This document shows, piece by piece, positions 55,200 to 64,000 of a stretch of DNA of 64,000 nt. Under the pieces are notes generated by a model. It had not been told where the DNA came from, ran no database searches, and worked only from the letters and a program-made list of their open reading frames with translations. This DNA is from Aporrectodea caliginosa (lineage: Eukaryota > Annelida > Clitellata > Crassiclitellata > Lumbricidae): contig JACEVL010000162.1 in assembly GCA_020284085.1 (NCBI GenBank), positions 7,501 through 71,500 of the forward strand, in the 5' to 3' direction. Every line of letters begins with the position of its first letter. Position 1 is the first letter of the stretch. The translations under genes and the position numbers were made by a program.

Positions 55200-56762
55200 C
55201 AGTGTTGCCACTCAATAAAAATAAAAAACCCAAGATCAGTTTTTCAGCAAAATTTTGAAACATTAAGGGGTATAATAACATAATAATTAATAAATCATAT
55301 ATTATAAATGATAAATATTATAATATAATGCAATTAAACCGGTTTTTAAAATAAACGTTTTGTTCTATTAGTCAAAATTTGAAAATGTTAATTGAAAATA
55401 TGACGAATTAATGTAGCAATCAAGTCATATGATTCAAATGAAGTTTGTTTATTTAATTTCAAATTTTCAAACCTTAAAACGCTCAAATGTTTATTTCAAT
55501 ACGCCAATAACGTCATAAACATCTTCTTCTTCAGAAGGAGGTAATGTAACCAAAGTTGTGCTTACCTGCATTTTTGTAAGTTTTTGTCTCTCACTGTAAC
55601 GCTGATGACAACGTCCTTCAGCAACATCCGCAACCAAAGACTTGGAAGGAGTCCAAGCATGGCAGTCGACACCGTCTCTAGCAATTGCTTGTTTTAGCAA
55701 GTAGACGGCGCTCAACAGTTTCAGCATGCAGTTTGTTCGTTTGAGCAGTCTTGACCATATTTACCTGTGAGAAAATTCTCTCAACACATGCCGACGAGTG
55801 TGGCAGAGCCATGAGTCCACACATAAAGTTTGACAAAAGTCCGAATTTCATGTGATCATTGCTCAATTTAAACCAAAATTCAACATGAAGGAGTTCGGCT
55901 TTGGCCACTTGTTCTCTTAACGAAGGTGTCTTGGGAGTTACAAAGAACGTCTTGATATTTGTCATGTCTTTTTAAATTCAAAATTCTTGACATGTTTCTG
56001 TGTCATTTTGTGCGCTAACAGCGACGATTTGTTTATATTCGAGAGACTAAAGTCACATACCTTGCATCTGACCACAAACCTGTCTTTAGAATCAGCTTCA
56101 ATCCAATCCTTGAGCTCCGGATCTTGAAGCCAATTGCTATTAAATGACTGCTGATACCATGATTTCGTTTTTTTAGCTGGATATGTTGCACTAGTAACAC
56201 TAGCAACACTGCTGCTACTACGTTTGTTGACTTTGTTTTTCTTTTCATCATAGTCCGAATCGCTGGAACTATTACTTCTATCACACATTCCAATTTTTTA
56301 CTTTGATTTAATGTTTAAACTTAATTACTTAAAGTAAAAAATATAATATTTTAGACTTTGACTTTATTTCAAACGCGCAAAGCGGCAAAAGTTTGACTTC
56401 CGGAAAAAGAGGAATGATCAAATCATGCAATCTGCTTTTAGAGCTATACTAAGTTCTATATTTAGCAATAGCATAGACCACGCTGCACAAATATTAAACT
56501 TTTATTGATCTCGATCATCCAGACCGTAATGGACAATCTATTATCTTTGTTTTATTTTATTATCACTGTCATTTTGTACGATTTTAATTATTTTGGAGAG
56601 GAAAGTTGAATTTTTACGTGAAATATATGATTCAGTTAATAAATTAATAAGTAATTAAAACCCAAGGAAAAAACCCAAGGTCTTCAGGAAAAAAACCCAG
56701 AACCCAAGGTCGAATCAAAAAACCCAAGATCTTGGGAAAAAAACCAAGGAGTGGTAACGCTG
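55200..56762 (-). mobile_element. hAT element, 1,563 bp, internally deleted
   Basis: A perfect 8-bp duplication CTCTTTGT (55192-55199, 56763-56770). The ends CAGTGTTGCCACTC and CAGCGTTACCACTC are inverted repeats, with AAAAAACCCAAGATC-type subterminal repeats at both ends. It encodes N- and C-terminal transposase parts on the minus strand. Confidence 0.92.
55678..56288 (-). pseudogene. hAT transposase, BED finger joined to dimerisation domain
   Basis: The 108-codon frame 56288-55962 has NSNWLQDPELKDWIEAD and a BED-type finger (RFVVRCKVCDFSLSNINKSS followed by LLAHKMTQKH). It overlaps by 4 bases a second frame, 55965-55678, with LPHSSACVERIFSQVNMVKT and KLHAETVERRLLAKT, the hAT C-terminal dimerisation motif. 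The ~400-residue catalytic core is absent, so the copy cannot transpose itself. The two retained ends could in principle give a BED-dimerisation protein by frameshift or splicing, but nothing shows that. Confidence 0.8.
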
Positions 56763-57119
56763 CTCTTTGTGAAGTTCATCAAAATGGCGTTCACTGCCGT
56801 TCAGCAGAAAAATCCTCTAAATTTTTAAATTTCCAAATGGAAGTAGGGTGATCAACGACGCTAAAAAGTAAGTAAGTAAGTAGGCATATAGGCCTACTCT
56901 ATATTAACCTGGTTGCCGAAGAGTCACACTCCGGTGTAAAAACATCGTGGGCCAATGTGTTTTGGGCGGCTGACAGTTTGTTTTTTTAACGGATATTGTA
57001 AGTAACTTACTTGATGCGAAAAATGTTAATTGTCAGGATACTTTATACTTTTTAACTGTATTTATAAGATGTATGTACACCAAAGTGCGATTAGCAATTG
57101 GTTAATAAAGAATATAGGC

Positions 57120-57710
57120 TACTTATTTACTTACTTAGTTGATTTCCTTAGTGGGAGCAGCTTGCGTTAAACTTACCTCTGGGTCTTAGAACAGCTGTGA
57201 AGAGACCGGTATCGGCCCACCAGCAGAGCCGATCAAAGGTTGGGTTGTAAATGGGGAGGTACCCCGGCCGTTCATCCTACATCTGATGCCATTTTTGTCC
57301 TTGCTGACGAGCAAAACCCCCACCAAGCTGGGCTAGCGCATCGCAGCCTATTCTACATTATCATTAGCGTTCTACAGAACTTGCTGCGGATCGGAAGTGC
57401 AACAAATAGGCCACGCTCTCTGCCTCCCATGAGTTCGTGCCGATGGCAGTTGAAACACTGGACCCTACCAATCACGCGGGTCTCGAGTTTTTGGTGGAGC
57501 TGGGCCACCGTGGAGCCACTGTTTCCGGCGATCGAAGAGGCCATCAGGCCATCAATCTGCACTCAGAGTTTTAACGACGTTACTTTTAGAGGCCCCTTGT
57601 CCCCACACCCGGGGACGAGGACCGCGTACACCAACTTGATCACACATCTTAAAAGTAATAATAATGGTAATAATATTAATTACAAATGCTTTCTTGTTTA
57701 AAGTAATAAT
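57120..57710. other. GC-richer segment of unknown nature
   Basis: A 153-codon + frame starts at 57240 and a 69-codon minus frame overlaps it, neither with recognisable motifs. The sharp composition change and the AT-rich (AAT)n end at 57655-57735 suggest a 5'-truncated retroelement, unidentified. Confidence 0.3.
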
Positions 57711-57735
57711 AATTAGTAGTAATAATAATTAAACA

Positions 57736-58668
57736 GAGAGCCGCTTTGGGCATTGAGTCACCTATTTCGCCGACAGGGGCTTATAAATATGATTTAGTAC
57801 TGTACGTAGTTCCTCAGCGCCCACCATAGGCACTGGCAGCTGGCGATGGACAAGGACGATCCAATAAACAGTCTGGCGACCCTATCCTTTCCTGAAGAGT
57901 CCGTTCTTAATCATTGAAGAAACGTACAAGCTACATAAATAATGTAAGATCATGGAGTAAGAATAACTGCATCGTTCCGTTGTTCGTGATGGTTTAAATC
58001 AAAGATGAAGACTTAAGACTAAGCTTAATCCAAGTTCTCTGTAAAATTCTCGACCCAGCGGTTCTTTTCTTACTTTTTGCAACTAAAACACTGGCATATT
58101 ATGGTCTTGTGCCAGTAATAATAAAATATTGTACATGTATACTGTATAGCTTTAGGTTTTGCCATTCAGCCGCAGAACAGGCTCAAGACATCTCCGAGTA
58201 CCGTGGCGCTAAGGTTAGGAAACACTGCTTTAGAAAATCAAAGAAAAATTCCTTTGGTAAAAATCATGAGCACAATATTTAATAACAAGGTTAATGCTTA
58301 TATAAAAACAAAACCTTAGTAATCTTAAATGTAAACAGTAAATTTATAAAGTGCCACTCATTAGGTAAGCGCAGGGTACCAGCTTATTCACGAGCACCTT
58401 AGGTCCGGGTTTCATCTAGGGAATTGAAAAATGGAAAAATTCTTTTCTAATACCTTATCTAAGATGTGAAGAGTCACGCGATGCATCATCAGAATCTTAA
58501 GACTCAGGACCGAAGAAAAGGAAATGACTGTCTTACAAAAATAACGATATGGAAGGACTTGCTTTCGAATTTTGATTTAAAATTCAAAAACATAACATGA
58601 AAGTTCACCTTGCTTTCAAAGTAAACGATAGCCTATTAAGCGCTTAATTTCTGTCAGTTTTTGCCTAA
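57736..58668. other. Non-coding 3' flank of the TRIM-NHL gene
   Basis: No gene. About 58335-58415 shares AAGCGCAGGGTACCAGCTTA with 7405-7460, a retroposon fragment. Confidence 0.45.
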
Positions 58669-61600
58669 TTATTTAAATTCGAAAATCAAAATCAGTGGAC
58701 TGCTAAATCCGTTGTCCGCCACAAACAGTCGACTATTTGACTCATCCAGTAGAATCCTCCATGGATGTCGTATTCCGTGTTTTGCTTTTGAGAGAATTTC
58801 TCTCCTAAATTTCAATTCAGAATCGCATAATAAAACTCGACTCTTCAACTGATCAGCGACCATCACAAATCCATTTCCATCGACGGACAAATAGACTGGA
58901 CGTTTCATTCCACGTCCTGCACCTACTGACTTCAAAGGTATTCCATCTCCATCCACTATACACACACTGTGCAGGTCATCACTCTGAATGCCAAGACTGA
59001 CCATGAAGTGACCATTGGTCAGTTTTATGGCATGCCATGGATGACAAAAACCCGAATCCATTGATAGTTTTAATTGCCGGATCAATTGTCCATCTGGCGA
59101 ATATTCGTTTAAGTTATTTCTACTATGAAGAGTCAAAATGATATTTGATTCATTTGTAACAGACAGACCCCATCCCCAATCGTTTCCTGTTGACCATTTC
59201 TTTATTAATTTTCCATTTGGATCAACTCTTAAGATCTGCTTCGGCTTTTGAAGGTCTTTGACATTGAAGATGTAAAGACATTTATTTCTGTTGCAGGATA
59301 CTATGTCCCTTGGATCAATTAATTCCTTCAAATTCCATCGACGACTGAAACTGAATCTCATAGAATCGTAGACTTCAACTTCCGAAAAATATCTACTTAC
59401 AACAAACAATTCGCTGTCTAAGATCGTTAATCCACTTATCGTTTTCTTTTTTTCTTTTGTCGCTTTTGTCATAATCGTCTGTAGTAAGACTGGATTCGAA
59501 TTATATGGAACTTCAACTGAAAATGGACACAAAAGACTCAATATTACCTATTTTACAATAATATATTGATTTAATAAATCAATTTGGTTAACAGCTGGCT
59601 TCATTTAGTCAACAAATGTCCAATATGTATTATCCAGAGTTAAAACAAGAAATTGGTAAATATTTCAGCCTGACTAACTACTTTCAACGCAGACGACTTT
59701 TAGGGTAGTGTATTGCGTCACATACTGAATATGTGTCACATACTGAATATGTGTATTGCATGACATATTATGGAACGTCCTTTCCTCGTTATTGTTAGTA
59801 TAACTATTGTCTTATGCAGCAGTCGAAATGTGAAGTTTATTTGGGCTTCATGTAACTTGAAATCATCTAGCTCCCAATATTCCGAGGCTAAGAAAATGAA
59901 GTCGCTATAATACTTCATACCCATGGCTGCAAGCCCAGGCTAGCTCAAGGGACCGCTCTTCTTCTTCTTAACTTGAACTGTGCGAGTTTGTGCATAGGTT
60001 TTACCATTGAGGGCGTTTCCTCATACATCACTTTTTACTGCCTAATTGGCATGTTATTTTATTTTAAAACCACCCTCTTCATCAGCTGAAGTTAAATTTT
60101 CATTAGCTTCTTTTGCAATATACATGCTACATCTCTATACAACGATCTAGAATTCTATTTAAAAGCCTGTTCATAGTGCACAAGGCATTAGCTTAACATA
60201 GGTTTGCACAACTCTAAATTCTTTCTTCACCCACTGTGCTACAAAATATTGCACTGATTTTTATTGTGCACCATACTAGGAATGCGTTGTGCTGTAGGCA
60301 TACATAGCTGTGTGATCTGTTAGTCCTGTAATATCGTTTAGATCTGAACTTAAGATTCATCTGCTTGGATTTGCACTCACTGTAACCTTACTCATGGTTT
60401 CTTTTACCCACTGAAATTCGACCGGACTTTTCCAAAGAAATATGGTTTTCACTAGGATTTCAGTAGAACAGGCCTTTTGGATAATGAGAACGATAATGTT
60501 AAAGTCTCTGGATACGATTAAGTCAAAAGTTGAGATAATTTCAAGCTTTGTTTTACCGGTTTTCGTTGTCTCTAGCTCTTGCTTGAGTTTCTTTACGTCG
60601 CATTCTCTGATTGTTGTTTTATGCGCGGCGTCCACTTCTTGTACGAATCGGTTGTTGCTGACTTCAACAAGATCGTTGGTCAGTTTTTCTTTTTCCAGTT
60701 TGTCATTTTTTTCTTTAAGTGATTTGTTGGTCTCAATCGTTGCATCGAGTTTCTGCGTCAGTTCGTTCTTTTCGGCTTGAAGAGTGTTCAGCTTCTCTCT
60801 CAGTTTCTTTATGTGTGCATTATCATTAGTTTTGTCCTTACTCAGTTGCTCTATGAAAATCTTATTAGCCTGTACTTCCTTGTTCATATTAATTCTCAGC
60901 TGTACAATTGCTAATCGCAAACTCTCTCTATTTGCTATCTCGCTTTTGATTTCTTTCCTCAGTCGTTCAATTTCATTACTTTGTTGTGATAATAGACTTT
61001 GTTTACTTTTTTTATTTGGCTCTGAGTCACCTTCTTCTGAAACAAATGATAACTTGTTGCAGACAATTCTATTCATATTTGTCAAATTAACCTAATTAAT
61101 ATGCAGTAACATAGAAGCCCAAAAGTCAATCTCGAGTATATGCTGTGTACAGGTTGTGGCCTACATCATATCAATTTTTATAATTTAAAAGAGCTGATAT
61201 GTAGTTTTTGACTGGATTTGCCCGTTTATCCTTCGCTGCGAGTACAGTACGATCGGACACATTGTAATAATAATTATCAGAATGCCGAAGGTTCCTGTGT
61301 ATCAGGCGAATCAGGGCCATTTGGATGGTGCCTGTCTATTGGGAGCGTGGCCCTCTATCCTCCAAGCCGATTCCAGGATCTATTTGCGGCCTTTTCCTGG
61401 TAACATGACTATAAGTCTAAGATCAAACCACATTCAACAGCTAACAACACACACGTCAAAATATAACTGGATAATCTATTGCACATTAAAGTCCAGCTAT
61501 CAACCAGGTATATCCTAAAGAGATAAACAGTTTAGCAATTTGGTGTAAATATTTATTATTAAATTAGCTTAATGCCAACTGCCAGAAACATAAGAAGTGT

Positions 61601-64000
61601 CTAATTCGTAGAAAACAGTGGCGACTCTCTCCAATTAATCCCTGATACTCCTTCGAGCTTAAATGAAATTGATCAATAGCACTCCTGATCATAAATCCTT
61701 CAAGAAATTGCACAAACAAAATATCCAAGCGAAGGCTTCACGTTACCCTTATACTACTCAAGTTTCTCATCCTCTGTGTTCGGTTGGAGTCCAGTCAGAT
61801 ATTTGCAGCTCAACGCCTAATCCACAAAAATCAAAAATCCAGTCTTCTCTCTGACTGCTTCAAAGCCACCAGAACCGTTAACAAGCGTAGCGAAACCTAG
61901 GAAATCTCTTTTAATTCTCAGTTCTGCTTCTGGTATCTACCTCATGGCCTAACTCATTCACAGCTAGTGGCTGGTCTCAACCCAGCTGGTCGATCAAACA
62001 CCTTATTCTCCCAGCATAATCTTGCCTAACTTTTTGCTCTCCATTCATGTACTGTATTCTGGTCTGTTGCAAGCCATCCATTCACACTCAAACCTAGGAT
62101 CTGTTCTAATTGCAATCCAATATACTTGAATCATGGATCAGACAGCCTCCGTTGCATTTCTACGTGGAAAGCTAAACTCTGGAGGCACCTAATCTACATT
62201 CTCAACCCCAATGTCAGATATTTTCAATAATGTAATTTAGCCTATATGTATCTTATAATGCAAAAAATATCCATCATATAAATTGCCTTCCAGTCGAGGA
62301 ATGAGACATTTTTCTCGTGTACTAACTTCGAACGAAATTCTGCCTCTGACATATACAGGGTGGGCCAGTAGAAATGCAACTAATTTGAATTGATATAACT
62401 TGAACAATTGTTATCCGAACATCGTGCCCAATGTACTATATTGAAATTAATTATCCACTCTACTATTGTGTCAAATCTTGCACTGATATGCGGCACCGTT
62501 GTTATAAAATTTCGGTGCGGCGCACACCTCTCAATTTTGAATGTAAATATTGAACATCATGGCGCCGCTCACGGAAGAGGATAGAATTTTGATCCGAATT
62601 GTAAGAGCAGAAAAAGGATACAATGCACATCAGACGCTGATAGAATTCCCTTCTAGAAAATGGAATAAATATGCTCTGCATCGATTGATTAAACAAATTG
62701 ATGCTACGGGAACGTCTAACAGTCGCAACTGTGGTCGCAAACGTTCTGCGCGCACAGCAGCGAACATTGCACAAGTCCAAGAGTTGCCTATCTGAACGCT
62801 AACGTGCCAGAGTTAATTGAACCGGAGAACTGGCCACCGAACAGTCCGGATTTAAACCCGGTTGACTATTCGATCTGGGGTTGTCTTCAGCAACTTGTCT
62901 ATCGTGAACCGATACGTGACGTTGAACATTTGAAAGAACTGATTCTTTGCTGCTGGGCTAAGATAACCCAAGCACTGGTGGACTCAGCCATCGATCAGTG
63001 GTCGTCGTGTTGATGCAGTCATTAAAGCACGTGGTGGACATATTGAGTATTTGCTTGACTGATGGTAAATTCACACAAGATATTAATTGTTAGTACTAAG
63101 TGATTGTTTAGAATTGACATCTTCAGTTTCAGACTTTTGTTTTTTTTGCAGTTTTATGGCAAGAAAATGGCACATCGAATATTAATAGCAATATCTCAAA
63201 AAGTCGTGATAGTATCTCGTAGATAATTTGCAGAATGATAAAATGGATAATTATCTTAAATGTGATATATTGGACAAGACGCTCAGATAAAAAGTGTTCA
63301 CGTTATAACGCGTCAAAGTTGTTGAATTTCTACTGGCCCACCCTGTATTTTATGATAAAATAATTATATGCAAATACAATTTTTAACACGATCAGTCGAT
63401 CACAGCATAGGCTTTAAAAAACAATATGTACAAATGAAGCTGCTTACCCTCAATTTTGCCAATCAAGTTGTCACAATTTTCCTCTAGAAACTCTTCGAGT
63501 TCTGATTTTTGGAAGCAGAAATTGAAGGGCTGAATTTCTCTTTCAATCATAAGTTGGCATTGTTGCTGCAAATCCACCACTCTAACAGATAAATCCGCAA
63601 ATGCGCGACAGATGTCGTTAGCTGATCCTTTATCCATTATCTTCTGACAGTAAGCATTGTAAGTTTCTAAACTCGATAGATATGTATCAATATCATCTGT
63701 GGCCATTTGGATATCTTTCAATCTGCTTTGCCTTGTTGAATGTATATCTTGTAGAAGAGAAGTCGCATGCTTATCTGTAAATTGTTTCAGTTCATCTTTT
63801 CTGGTCTCTACATTACACTCTAAGTTGTCCACCCTTTCCCGTATATATTCCTTCACTTTCAAAAGTTCTGCCTTTTTCGTCTCAGCTTTAGAACTGCACT
63901 CATTTACTGCTTCAACATTGCTTTTGATCTGCTTCTGAAAGCCATCCACGAATTTGTTAACATGAGAACCTTCGTGATTTTTATGGTTGTCAATGAAGCA
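58669..64000 (-). CDS. TRIM-type protein: B-box, coiled coil, NHL propeller (3' exons)
   Basis: Three exons on the minus strand; the 5' part lies beyond the window. Exon 64000-63448 begins in the end of a B-box (CFIDNHKNHEGSHVNKFVDG) and continues as a ~150-residue coiled coil of the BBC type. Exon 61036-60557 (160 codons) is a heptad-rich coiled coil (KEIKSEIANRESLRLAIVQL onward). Exon 59516-58669 encodes a ~280-residue NHL-like six-bladed propeller (DPRDIVSCNRNKCLYIFNVK, WGWGLSVTNESNIILTLHS, HPWHAIKLTNGHFMVSLGI, RPVYLSVDGNGFVMVADQ, ending HPWRILLDESNSRLFVADNG). All splice junctions are phase 1 with consensus GT/AG. Such proteins are usually RING E3 ligases whose NHL domain binds RNA or protein; the RING would lie upstream and is not seen. 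Confidence 0.85.
59880..59980. repeat. Retroposon 3' end in the last TRIM intron
   Basis: AATGAAGTCGCTATAATACTTC...GGCTAGCTCAAGGGACCGCTC followed by (TTC)n; same family as 5490-5600. Confidence 0.55.
61100..62350. other. TRIM intron, 5' part
   Basis: No exon or domain recognised between the middle coiled-coil exon and the mariner. 61620-62215 is compositionally different (CT-rich, higher GC) and may be an unidentified retroelement. Confidence 0.35.
62356..63345 (+). mobile_element. Internally deleted Tc1/mariner element, 990 bp
   Basis: Terminal inverted repeats CAGGGTGGGCCAGTAGAAAT match at 24 of 25 positions. TA flanks both ends (62354-62355, 63346-63347), as expected for this superfamily. 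It lies in a TRIM intron, opposite to the gene. Confidence 0.92.
62550..63013 (+). pseudogene. mariner transposase with internal deletion
   Basis: The N-terminal helix-turn-helix region (MAPLTEEDRILIRIVRAEKG, FPSRKWNKYALHRLIKQID, GRKRSARTA) runs to 62795. After a stop, the C-terminal region starts at about 62804 with NWPPNSPDLNPVDYSIWGCL and VEHLKELI. The SPDLNPVDY motif holds the third acidic residue of the DDD catalytic triad; the first two are deleted. Non-functional. Confidence 0.85.

Overview
Eukaryotic (animal) genomic DNA, AT-rich and repeat-dense, with intron-containing genes. The best guess is a marine invertebrate deuterostome, probably an echinoderm. That rests on the many TAGGCCTA octamers, the TRIM-NHL gene, the expanded NHL-like propeller family and the mix of hAT, piggyBac, MULE, mariner and CR1/L2-like elements. 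No species can be named from the sequence alone.

Genes. Four tandem copies of a lineage-specific two-exon gene lie on the + strand. Exon 1 encodes a signal peptide. A phase-1 intron follows, then an exon encoding a secreted beta-propeller-like (NHL-type) domain. Copy A (165-1977) and copy B (23718-25644) look intact. Copy C (32915-33041) is only an exon 1. Copy D (37129-40102) carries an 8-bp frameshift in exon 2. The right part holds a degenerate C2H2 zinc-finger gene (minus, 48261-50178) and the last three exons of a B-box/coiled-coil/NHL (TRIM-type) gene (minus, 58669 to beyond 64000). Most other coding-looking DNA is transposon-derived.

Layout. 1-4.1 kb: copy A and a 1.18-kb hAT element with a perfect 8-bp target duplication. 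4.1-8.8 kb: repeats and a second hAT-like element. 8.8-18 kb: an ~850-bp repeat unit (compact form at 45.3-46.15 kb) expanded by nested insertions, including a MULE inside a piggyBac inside an element whose inverted ends are ~160-bp satellite arrays. 18.7-22 kb: a piggyBac-like element with another element inside its (ATGT)n tract. 22-25.8 kb: copy B. 26-31.9 kb: LINE, SINE, hAT, a 167-bp hairpin and a TTAA-flanked piggyBac-like element. 31.9-40.2 kb: copies C and D in local duplications. 40-46 kb: LINE tails, inverted-repeat elements and a tRNA-derived SINE. 46-50 kb: zinc-finger pseudogene. 51.6-56.8 kb: a 3.2-kb TIR element and an internally deleted hAT element. 57-64 kb: TRIM-NHL gene with an internally deleted mariner in an intron.

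Most striking observation. The many TAGGCCTA octamers behave as discrete 6-bp GGCCTA insertions at TA sites (TA becomes TAGGCCTA). Paralogous or duplicated sequences in this window supply before/after comparisons: an intron, two in-frame sites in a coding exon, one half of a transposon target-site duplication, and a SINE. Shorter TAGGCTA/TAGCCTA forms interrupt a hairpin arm and microsatellites. The pattern resembles transposon footprints or an unrecognised microinsertion process.
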